Assembly: GCA_037447655.1 (NCBI GenBank)
Contig: JBBHKE010003201.1
Location: 182,456-246,455 of the forward strand
Length of the DNA stretch: 64,000 bases
Reading direction: 5' to 3'
Origin: Zygnema cylindricum
Lineage: Eukaryota; Streptophyta; Zygnematophyceae; Zygnematales; Zygnemataceae
In this document: in pieces, positions 55,371 through 64,000 of the stretch
Layout of the letters: each line of letters begins with the position of its first letter
Numbering within the stretch: position 1 is the stretch's first letter
Notes under the pieces: generated by a model
Seen by the model: only the letters and a program-made list of their open reading frames with translations
Database searches by the model: none
What the model was told of the DNA's origin: nothing
Position numbers and translations under genes: made by a program

Positions 55371-55897
55371 ATTGAGGATCTGATGCGAACCGAACAAAAC
55401 ATTTGACGGCGCGATTTCGGCCGACGCCGATTCGCCCAGTATCCTAACATTTCGCTGTCGACATAAGACAATTGATTCGTACATAGTGTGGCTCAATTTC
55501 GTCGCGCGTGACGACGCGCATTTTTTTTATTTAATTTCAAATGATATGGTTCGTTTTATTATAATTGTTTATTTCGTTTCGTGCGTTATAATATTTATGT
55601 ACGAAACTTATAGTACGTCAGTTTAAAATTGTTTCGTTTCACTATGCGTCTAAGTTCAATGTAACCATAGATGTCCAATTCGTACGGATTTAGATTTTTT
55701 TCCAAAAACTACGTATTATTTGCTTGTTTCGTAAATTTTGTAAAATTTCGTACGTCACACTGTACGAATAGTTGTACGGACATTAAAAATAAAATACGTT
55801 GCTTCATTTGCGCGCTCGTATTTTTTATCTGTCCTCCACTCCGTCATCAGAAAGAAGCGGCCGTTGGAGACGCCATAAATTCCGTCGCTCGCCGCTT
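55371..55897. other. No gene recognised
   Basis: Short frames only; scattered TTTCGTACG words. Confidence 0.4.
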
Positions 55898-56104
55898 CAC
55901 CGTGCATCGCTATTTGGGTTAATAATATTTTCGTCACTTAAAACTTTGTTTCTACGTGCACGTTTGATCGGACGGTCGCTATTGAAATATAAGTTACTCA
56001 CCTCTAAACTAGCGGTCTCTAATCAAAATTCGGAAAAGTGTGTTCGAGAAAAAGTTGTTTTAATTAAAGAAAAAACATTAAAGCTAATAGCGATACACGG
56101 TGTA
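55898..56104. mobile_element. TA-flanked MITE family, copy with a mutated left end
   Basis: It begins CACCGTGCATCGCTATTTGGG and ends TAATAGCGATACACGGTGTA. The left flank reads TT instead of TA. The arms resemble the outer element at 48,590. Confidence 0.68.
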
Positions 56105-56478
56105 GTTCGTTGAACTTTTCAAAAGTTTTGCTTCATATGCGTGCGCGTATTTTTATCTGAGCGGCGAGCGGCGGAATTTATGGCGTTTCGCGCGCATGTT
56201 TTTATCTAAACAGCCAGCGGTAAAATTTACGACGTCTCCAACGGCGGTTTCCTTAAGCCGTTTTGCTTCATTTGCGCGCGCGTATTTTAATGTCCTCCAC
56301 TCATACAGGCCATTATCATGTAACTGCGTTTTAACAAAGCGCGTAGTGGAAACGTCATAGTGACGAAAAACTGTACGTTTTGCCAAATTCTGTACGAATA
56401 CCTTATATAGAGTAGAGGATATTAGCGTGCCAAATTAGAGTACTTAAATAAATTAGAGTAAACTTCATAGTTGAAACT
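56105..56478. other. No gene recognised
   Basis: Imperfect repeats of CGTATTTT and CGGCGG words; no coding evidence. Confidence 0.4.
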
Positions 56479-56695
56479 ACACCGCGAATCGTTATTAGTG
56501 TCAAAGTCACTAATTTGGGTTATTAAAATTTTAATTTTTTTCTGCAATTAGTATACATGATTTTAAAAAATAAATTAGCAACGCTATTTAAGGACGTGGA
56601 CCATAATCTGCCACGTCTCTCGCACTAAATTAGAATCAATAACGCATTTTTTTTACGCTATTTAAACTTTGACACTAATAACGATTCGTGGTGTA
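56479..56695. mobile_element. TA-flanked MITE family, intact copy
   Basis: 217 bp from TACACCGCGAATCGTTATTAG to CTAATAACGATTCGTGGTGTA. The centre is nearly the same as 48,693-48,914, including GGACCATAATCTGCCACGT. Confidence 0.78.
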
Positions 56696-57689
56696 TCGTT
56701 GGGTATTGGGTAAATTCATATCGCGATAATCTCGATATTCGATATATTGAATATCGATCGAGCAGAATCCTCGATATATCGTACCGAGACCAACATAAAT
56801 CATCGCGATATATAGTATTTTATTAAATTAAATATATTTTATATTTCTATATAATATGTAATTTTAGCGAAAAAGACAAATTGTCGGATACGCCACGTAC
56901 GACGTGACTTTCGTTCCGTGACTTAAAGGTAGACGCCGCAAAATGTAAGCGACAAAAAAGAACTAATTCTGTAATTCATATAATTACTTATTCGGGGTAT
57001 GGTTACATCAGGAGGTCTTTGTAATAGTACGGACAACAACATTTATGTATTAGGGTAACCTTCCATCAGGCGAAAAGTGGGGTTGTTTACTGGAGAAAGT
57101 ACCTTTCCGTACTAGGCCGTACTGTTTTTTTTTTTTTTTGACAAAAGATATTTCTTAAAAATTCGTTGAAATTCTCCAGACTTCTTGGAGAAAAATACCA
57201 ATGTCCGATTTTCAATTTTAGACGCAAACACTTCTTGTTTCCAGTACGTAGCTAGTCTCCTCCGACTGTCCTCGGGAGGAGAGTTTGTGATTACTGGACG
57301 CGTGTTTTGGTCCACTTGTAAAGTTAGAGTCGATCCACGACAGACGTGAAGCAATAAACTTACATATAGCAAATGGAGTGTACCGTGTGACATCAAAGCC
57401 AGCCTGTTCGACGAGAAAAAAAACTTGGTTGTAGGACATCACGCCACCTTCATAAATGTGCGATACAACGATAATACATTGACGTACAAATGGTACATTT
57501 TTGGACATTTGTACAAACTTTAATTTTGCAACGGTTTTCGTGGCCGTTGGTACGACAACAACCCTAAGAACGTTCAGATTGTACATTAGCTTGACGCTAC
57601 TAGATATTTTAATCGGCGTCTGCGCGTACACATATGCAGGTGCGCGTACACATCATAGTTCAAAAGTAGGCGTTTTTTGGTAGGCCTTT
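56696..57689. other. No gene recognised
   Basis: The stretch holds CGATAT-rich sequence at 56,710-56,810. Near 57,060-57,125 is the uninterrupted counterpart of the Copia-3 target. The minus-strand frames at 57,112-57,631 show no domain. Confidence 0.4.
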
Positions 57690-57890
57690 TGTAGGCCGTC
57701 TTTAGCGTAAGTTGTGTTACGGGCTTTCCATGTGATCTTCTTAGATCGCTACTTTCATCAGCGACCGTCCGATCGTACGAGTCTGACGATAGTCCTATCG
57801 TAAGTTGTGTCATAGGCTTTTCATGTGATCTTCTTAGATCGTTACTTTCATCAGCGACCGTCAGATTGTCCGAATCTGACGGTTTAAATA
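57690..57890. repeat. 100 bp direct duplication
   Basis: GTAAGTTGTGTTACGGGC with about 80 following bases recurs about 100 bp later (GTAAGTTGTGTCATAGGC ... TCAGCGACCGTC) with few differences. Confidence 0.8.
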
Positions 57891-58164
57891 AAAAGTCGCT
57901 CAAAACTCACAGAAAAAAGATTTTTTTGTCCGATTTTTTTTTCAAATTTAGACATGACGTTTAATTCTCTATCGATCCATGTGCAACTCAACCCTGTTAC
58001 TATTTTATTTCATTTTGCGGCTAATACAATATGGGTCTTAAAGCCATATTCTATGTTTTGCATCCAATAGGCATATTGTATGGGCGTACGGTCACCTACT
58101 TTTGAACTATGGTACACATATGCAGCAACGATTTTGTCCTTTTGGAAATGATGATGCTCAACAG

Positions 58165-58390
58165 GATCCTACGTGGTACCAATCGCAATCTAACAACAGG
58201 ATCCTACGTGGTACCAATCGCAATCTAACACCTCATTCACTGGCACGACCTGATGGAAGGGAGTTACAAATATTACTGCCAGTAAACGTGTTCGTACGAT
58301 TACTGGGAACGCCTGATGGAAGGTTACAAATATTACTGCCAATAAACGTGTTCGTACGATTACTGGGAACCCCTGATGGAAGGTTACCTT
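58165..58390. repeat. Short tandem duplications (35 bp and about 60 bp)
   Basis: AGGATCCTACGTGGTACC plus 17 bases occurs twice in a row. Then a unit of about 60 bp, TTACAAATATTACTGCCA ... TGATGGAAGG, occurs twice. The frame over this stretch is probably a by-product. Confidence 0.8.
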
Positions 58391-59679
58391 TACAGAGGCC
58401 TCAGTTACATCGCGTATCGTTTGTAAACAAGTTTTTACATACGTGTTTTGATTTGAGTGGTTCCTTGTAAGTTAATATATTTCGAATACAAAATTTTGTC
58501 CGTTGGGACCAGCTAAGGTCCTTCAAATTCTTTTCGACCGTACATTCAATGTATTGATTCGTTTGTTGTACAAAAGAATTGCGCCGCTGGCGGCTTTGTC
58601 CTTTGTTCCTGACTCTTCAATCGGATTACTTGACGTGTAATCCTCTTCGTTCATGCGATCCTCCAAATCGAGAACTCGCGAAATCCTTAGTGATCCTGAA
58701 CCGTCGATTTCACTGTCGAAATTTACAACAAAGAGGACAATTAACATGAAGGAAATAAGAAGTTATTTATATGTTTCTATTTTAAATTCATTTCAATCAA
58801 CAATTTTGTGTCCACAATCTACTAGCTGTAGGACGCATGCCACAACAAATTGAAAGCGCGATAGGATTCTAAAACAAAAGCAAATAACACGAGGCACAAA
58901 ACATTAGTTAATATGATGTAAAATGGTTTTACAAAAATGCATCTTTCTGCTTACGAATATAAAGTGGAATGGCTTCACAAACAGGAATTGCTCGTTTTTC
59001 CATTTAAAATTCAGTGGTCTTTAGGCCCACAAGCCCTCAAAGAGAGCTCCATGAGTGGTTAGGAGAGAGATAGAGGAGATGGAGGTTGAGAGATATACAA
59101 TCCAACATATATCATTGATAAGCCACAACACCAGCTGGCAAAAAGGCACAAAGAATGAGCCATATTGATCAGGCTCGAAAGAGAAAGAAGATAAGAAAAC
59201 ATAACGAAAAGCCCTACAATTGCAATAGTTTTTCAGTTAATAAGCATTCCTGCTTTCGGAATAAGAAATGCATCATCACTAAAGTTGTAGACTGGGAGCC
59301 CTTCGACGACAACCGATATGTAGGTTTTCTGGGCATGCCAATGATCGATATATCGATCTAGATATCGGTCACAAAACATATTGGCGACATCACCATCATC
59401 ACTGTCAAGATATCATATATCGCTAAAAACAAATTTATGTTCTAGGGGATTAAAAATCTACGTTCTAAGGGATTATTAAAGGGTGACTTTTTCAACGACT
59501 GTCCTTGCAACAGTCCATGATGCCTGTGTTTTTTGAGTTTATACATTTTTGCAGGTTGTATTTCAAGTATAGCATTGTCGTGTTGCAGTATCGGAAAGCA
59601 TTAGTGTAGTGTAGTATAGTTTTCTAGCTCGTACTTAGCGAGATGTGACATATTATGTTGTCCGAAATGATGTAGGATA
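58391..59679. other. No gene recognised
   Basis: AT-rich with short frames. ATATCGAT-rich stretch near 59,335-59,415. Nothing else is supported. Confidence 0.4.
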
Positions 59680-60343
59680 GTTATATCTGTAGGATCTTAA
59701 GCAAAAGACATTCACTCTTAATAATTCACAAAACATAAATCATTACACAATGGAAGCTCATAAAAGACAAGAGGAATATTCAGCCAAAAAGATTTATAAG
59801 TGTTCTTGGCCGAAGCCTCTTTACATCATCTCTCTTCTCTCTTCTCTCTCTTATCTCTCTTCTTTAAATAATCTCTACTCCGAGATTAATCCTCTATGAT
59901 TCAATCATATAAGATTCAATATCGAATACTCTGCACATGTACATTGCTGCCTATATACTCGCTACTCTGCACTAAGAGACAACAAGATAAGACAAATAGA
60001 ACTTAACGTAGCGACGAAGTCTGTCCCTAGCTGACTGTGCACACTGCAAGTGAAAGTTCCACGAAGAAGGTAGCACACGCTTTCTTCCTTCGAACGACTA
60101 ACTCCAAACGTTGACTTAAACACGTGTCGCTCCACGAACACACCTGCACGCAAATTGAAACACATGCGCACGAAAACAAAAAATGACGCGAAACAAAATA
60201 GAACATTTCATTCGCGGATATCAAAAGTACCGCCGCGAAACGACGTAGTACTTTTTGTATGATGACGGGACACTTCGCGTCAAGCAAACAAATGTTGGTA
60301 TGACGCTTCGCGAAAATACCGCGAAACGACAATATCCCAACTA
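59680..60343 (-). repeat. Probable 3' LTR of Copia-5
   Basis: The right boundary is placed after the polypurine tract, where the minus strand reads TAGTTGGGATATTG. The left boundary is a guess, because the second LTR lies outside the window. Confidence 0.4.
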
Positions 60344-60353
60344 TCCCCCTCTT
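60344..60353 (-). other. Polypurine tract of Copia-5
   Basis: Minus-strand AAGAGGGGGA precedes TAGTTGGG, a typical copia LTR start context. Confidence 0.65.
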
Positions 60354-60375
60354 ATTGTCGTAATCGCCAAACTCT

Positions 60376-61133
60376 TCAAAATAATTCAAGTTTTGGTCGC
60401 CCCCTCTTTAATACATCATGCGTAGCTGCTTTCGTCAGTAAATGTGTTGCCTCCTCTTTTGTCGGAACGTACGAAAATACAATCTCGTTCGCCGTAACCA
60501 AATCTCTTACAAAATGCCATTGGATCTTAATATGTTTCGTCTTCTTGTGAAACACTGGATTTTTCGCCAACGCCATCGAACTCATGCTTTCAAAATAAAT
60601 AGTCATACAACTAAAAGGAATGCTTAACTCACGTAACATCTCCTTAATCCAAATCGAAGCCTTAGATGCATGACACGCAGCCATATACTCAGATTCTGTG
60701 GAACTCAACGCAACCGTAGGTTGTAGCCTAGAACTCCACGAGATCGCGGCTCCTCCTAAAATAAATGCGTACCATAACGTGGACTTACTTGAATTAAAAT
60801 CGCCGCCCTAATCCGCGTCACAATACCAACACACTCCAAAGAGTTTTTGTCAAAATTAAACAAAAGTCCAAGATCAATCGTACCAACTAAGTATCGAAAG
60901 ATACGCTGTATGGCCTCCCAATGCGCCTTCTTTGGCTCGTGACAATAACGGCTGACGACAGAAACCGCGACCGAAATATATGGACGAGTACCAACGCTAA
61001 GGTACATAAGTGAACCAATTGCCTCTCGATATGGTACGTTGATAGAATCTTTTTCCTCAAACTTGCGAATATGTAGATTTGCATCCAAAGGCGTCGAAAG
61101 CGGTTTCGCGTCAGTCATACCAAATCTCTCCAA
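60376..61133 (-). pseudogene. Copia-5 RNase H and end of RT, frameshifted
   Basis: Frame 61,133-60,756 carries RFGMTDAKPLSTPLD and REAIGSLMYLSVGTRP, the end of copia RT. Frame 60,708-60,376 carries SSTESEYMAACHA (RNase H Glu) and KHIKIQWHFVRD. A frameshift between about 60,810 and 60,720 separates them and disrupts the WCDAD-like RNase H start. Confidence 0.82.
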
Positions 61134-61210
61134 AACCTCTCTAAATATTGAGCTTGACTCAATTTAATGTTCCCCTCTTTGTTGCGTATCACTTCAATCC
61201 CCAAAATATA

Positions 61211-61898
61211 TCATACCTCTCCAAGATCTGTTACTTTGAAATGTAAACCAAGATAACGTTTCAACTCATTAATGCGCTCCATCTTGTCGCATGCCATCAA
61301 GAAATCATCCACATAAACATAAAAGATGATTTGATCAACTCCTTCACCTTTCACATAAACTCCAGAATGGGACGTAGTCCGTACGAATCCGAATTTCAAT
61401 AGTACTTGATGAAGTCTCAAATACCACGTGCGCGGCGCCTGTTTCAAACTATATAATGACTTTCGCAAACGCCATACATTTCCTTCCTGCAAAGGAGACA
61501 CGCCTTCTAGTACCTTCATGTATACCTTTTCCTCCAACTCACCATTTAAAAACGCAGTTTGCACGTCCATTTGATAGACGTGCTTCTTCCTCATCGCTGC
61601 AAGTGCAATAATAATCCGTAGTGAGTCGAACTTCACCACGGGAGCATAAGTCTCCTTAAAATCAGAATCCCTTACAAACATGCCTCGCCTTGTACTTAAT
61701 AATTTCACCCGAAGCTCTAGTCTTCGTTTTAAATACCCACTTTGCATCTATCGCCTTTTTCCCCTCCGGTAATTTTACTTCCTCAAAAGTTTGATTATCA
61801 ACCACCGATTTAAATTCTTTCTCCCACGCCGGTTTCCACTTACTCTCCCAATTGGTCGACCTACTTGCCTGGACATAAGATTGAGGGACGCCGGTCAT
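61211..61898 (-). pseudogene. Copia-5 RT, frameshifted with a nonsense stop
   Basis: Frame 61,898-61,662 includes KAIDAKWVFKTKTR and YKARHVCKGF. The next frame (to 61,211) includes FKETYAPVVKFDS, MDVQTAFLNGELEE, LKQAPRTWY and YVYVDDFLMACDK with the catalytic pair of Asp. It ends in TGA just before YILGIEV. The frameshift lies near 61,670. Confidence 0.82.
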
Positions 61899-61916
61899 AT
61901 TTTCAGTAAGTGATTG

Positions 61917-63775
61917 CTACAAAAGAAACTCCGTCTCTTTAGCATCGGAAAGAAAATAATGAGAATTCGATGCATTTCCCCCTTTTCGATCGTAAGTGAG
62001 TTTCTCCTGTTTCTTCCTCTTTGTACTCCGAGAGCTCCTTCTAAGAACTAACTCCTCCTCTTTCTCCTTTTTCTCTTCCTCGAATTCAATTTCGATTTCC
62101 TTCTCACTCGATTTAGAACTCGATTTAGAGCTTTGAGATTTCAAAATGTTCGAAGGCACTCGGGAATCCAAAGATCCGCTACTCTTTCTTTCAAATTCAA
62201 CTTCAACCAATTTTCTCAATTTATTTTTCTGAGTTTTTACATTCGGTTCCTCATTGGATTTGAAATCCCCAATGAACGGAAAATTCACAATTTCACTCTC
62301 CTCATAAAAATCCAAATTGTCTTTAAATTTCCCCACGGAATTCATGGCGGATTTGAGATCCTCATGAAAATCCACATTCCGAGATTCCTCCATGGTGTGA
62401 GGAGCCGGATCATACACTCGGTACAAATTCCCCTTTGCACTATAACCAACAAAAATTCCCGGCCAACACCTTGGTGCAAATTTCCCCTTCGTTTTGATTG
62501 ATTCCATATAAACCGTAGCATGACATCCCCAAATTCTCAAATGATGAACCGTGGGCTTTCTCCCACTCCATAACTCCTCCGGTGTTTTACTTCCGGAAAC
62601 CGAAGTGAGTCTTTGGTTACAAATATAATTCGCTGTAAGAATTGCATCTCCCCACAAAAACATCTCTCGTTTGGAGCTATGAACCATCGCACGGACCATT
62701 TCTTGTAAGGTACGATTATTCCTCTCGGCCACTCCATTTGACTCCGGAGAATAAGGCGCCGTGAATTGATGCCTTATCCCCCACTCCTTACAATACCCCT
62801 CAAAAACAACAAACTCCCCTCCATTATCCGAACGAATGGACTTAAGCTTCATATCAATTTGCCTTTCGGCCATCACATGCCATTCTTTAAATTTTTCAAA
62901 TGCATCCGATTTCTTTTTCAATAAATAAACCCATGACTTCCGGGAGAAGTCATCAACAATCACCAAAGTATACTTATTACCTCCAATTATCTCGGGTTTA
63001 ATATGTCCACAAAGATCAATGTGGACAACCTCCAAAGGACTTTGAGCTCGATGCTTGATGTCTTTATTCGGATGGGATTTCCGAATTTGACGTCCTTTGC
63101 TACATCCTCCGCATCCGTTCACCTTCTCACCGGATGCGAGGTCCAAACCCCTCACCGAAGAATGACGAATCATCTTCTTCAAACTTACCTCGGATGTGTG
63201 ACACATCCGATGATGCCATAAGGTAAGATCACCTTTCAACTCCGAAATTTGATGTGAAATTCCCTCGGTGGGAACTTTAGATTTCGGCCTCCTCCATAAG
63301 AGCCGACTATGATTCGCATCCGTTGCAACTCCTTCTCCAATTACATTCCCCTTCTCATTCCAAATCTCGATAGATTGATCACCTCTCGCAAGTAAGCTTC
63401 CACCACTCTTTTGGATTTGTGGAGCGCTTAACAAATTAACCGAACCGTCCGGAATATAAAGAGTATTTCGTAGACGATACTCCGTCGATCTCTCTTTCCC
63501 ATCATTATCCCATGAAAGAAGATCAAGCCGAACCGTGCCAACCGTACCAACCGAAATGACATGGCCGCTTGCAACCGTAACAAACTTTGGAAACGTAAGT
63601 TCCCTCATGTCATCAAACAAGGTGGCATCCGTGCAAACATGGTGAGATGCCCCCGTATCAATAATCCACTCTTTCTCCAAATTTCCTCCACTACTTACCG
63701 AATCAAGGGTAAGATTAAGAACCGGAAACTCATCACCGGTTTCATTACCATAGTCAAAGTAATTTGCATTACCGT
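61917..63775 (-). CDS. Copia-5 protease-integrase frame, ending UAG before RT
   Basis: The open frame runs from about 63,775 to a TAG at 61,917-61,919; an ATG lies at 63,680. The protease motif WIIDTGASHHVC is near 63,660. The integrase finger (LWHHRMCH, then CGGCSKG) is followed by catalytic HIDLCGH, RSDNGGEF and ESNGVAERNNRT. A long Ser/Glu/Lys-rich linker ends the frame. After the TAG the same frame continues QSLTENMTGVPQS into RT. The stop context is UAG CAA UCA. Confidence 0.82.
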
Positions 63776-63789
63776 AACCATGACCTCCC

Positions 63790-63985
63790 TACGGCCTCCT
63801 CCTCGGCCGCCACCTCGGGCGCCTCTATCACCTCCTCTACCTCCCCTTCCACTTCCGGAATCTCCACTCTTTGTATAACATTGAGGGATCGTATGCCCCC
63901 ACTTACCACAAAAATGACATTGCTTATCCTTATCCGGACAAGATGAAGACAAATGTCCAAGCCGGTTACACCGGTAGCATGTCAC
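63790..63985 (-). pseudogene. Copia-5 nucleocapsid with two CCHC knuckles, frameshifted at its end
   Basis: The frame reads CYRCNRLGHLSSSC and CHFCGKWGHTIPQC, two zinc knuckles, then a Gly/Arg-rich RGG region. Near 63,785-63,790 the frame shifts by one base relative to the protease frame, which reads GYGNANYFDYGN just downstream. The upstream part of gag is outside the window. Confidence 0.8.
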
Positions 63986-64000
63986 ATTGGAAAGATCCGA

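Larger units (their letters stand above)
59680..64000 (-). mobile_element. Copia-5: decayed Ty1/copia element of a different lineage, cut by the window end
   Basis: Domains in minus order are double zinc knuckle, protease, integrase, RT and RNase H, then a probable LTR. The proteins are only distantly similar to Copia-1 to -4: there are two knuckles instead of one, a DTGASHHVC protease motif and a VYVDDFLM polymerase motif. The 5' end and primer site lie beyond 64,000. Confidence 0.88.

Noticed and set aside
58102-58470. 122-codon frame with internal repeats
   Set aside because: The repeats are simple DNA duplications, there is no domain and no promoter or intron evidence.

Overview
The window looks like a heterochromatin-like, transposon-dense piece of a large nuclear eukaryotic genome. 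Five Ty1/copia elements or remnants, one Ty3/gypsy element, a non-autonomous LTR element, several short inverted-repeat DNA transposon families, long microsatellites and one assembly gap leave room for one convincing non-transposon gene. No bacterial features (operons, ribosome binding sites) are seen. The host is not certain. The copia primer-binding sites match the anticodon region of a plant-type initiator tRNA-Met, so a green-lineage host, perhaps a repeat-rich streptophyte alga, is a low-confidence guess.

Layout. 0.2-1.26 kb: one copy of a dispersed repeat. 1.26-5.1 kb: minus-strand Copia-1 with its 3' LTR, truncated in integrase at a 350 bp AATAAC microsatellite. 5.5-6.5 kb: GTACGGA-rich DNA, then a C-run/G-run homopurine tract. 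6.5-7.1 kb: hAT-like MITE. 8.6-9.7 kb: two more dispersed-repeat copies. 10-23.9 kb: a decayed minus-strand Ty3/gypsy element split by plus-strand Copia-2 (13,985-20,237) and by a solo LTR (about 20.9-21.9 kb). 25.1-26.3 kb: another dispersed-repeat copy. 26,677-32,646: nearly intact minus-strand Copia-4 with an exact 5 bp target duplication. 33,073-45,230: plus-strand Copia-3, whose 3' LTR is split by a non-autonomous LTR element (39,255-45,057) arranged LTR-internal-LTR-internal-LTR. 45.2-50.2 kb: inverted-repeat DNA elements, some nested. 51,429-53,630: UDP-glycosyltransferase-like gene. 54.6-57 kb: more MITEs. 59.7-64 kb: a fifth, different, decayed copia element that runs off the window.

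The most informative pattern is shared priming. Copia-2, -3, -4 and the non-autonomous element all have, directly after an LTR, a sequence complementary to the initiator tRNA-Met anticodon stem-loop rather than to its 3' end. This is the half-tRNA priming known from Drosophila copia. In the copia elements this site contains the ATG that opens the gag-pol frame. LTRs of the related copia group also carry an antisense tRNA-like module. Coding decay in Copia-1 and Copia-3 is rich in CAG-to-TAG, CGA-to-TGA and TGG-to-TAG changes, as expected from cytosine deamination of methylated repeats.
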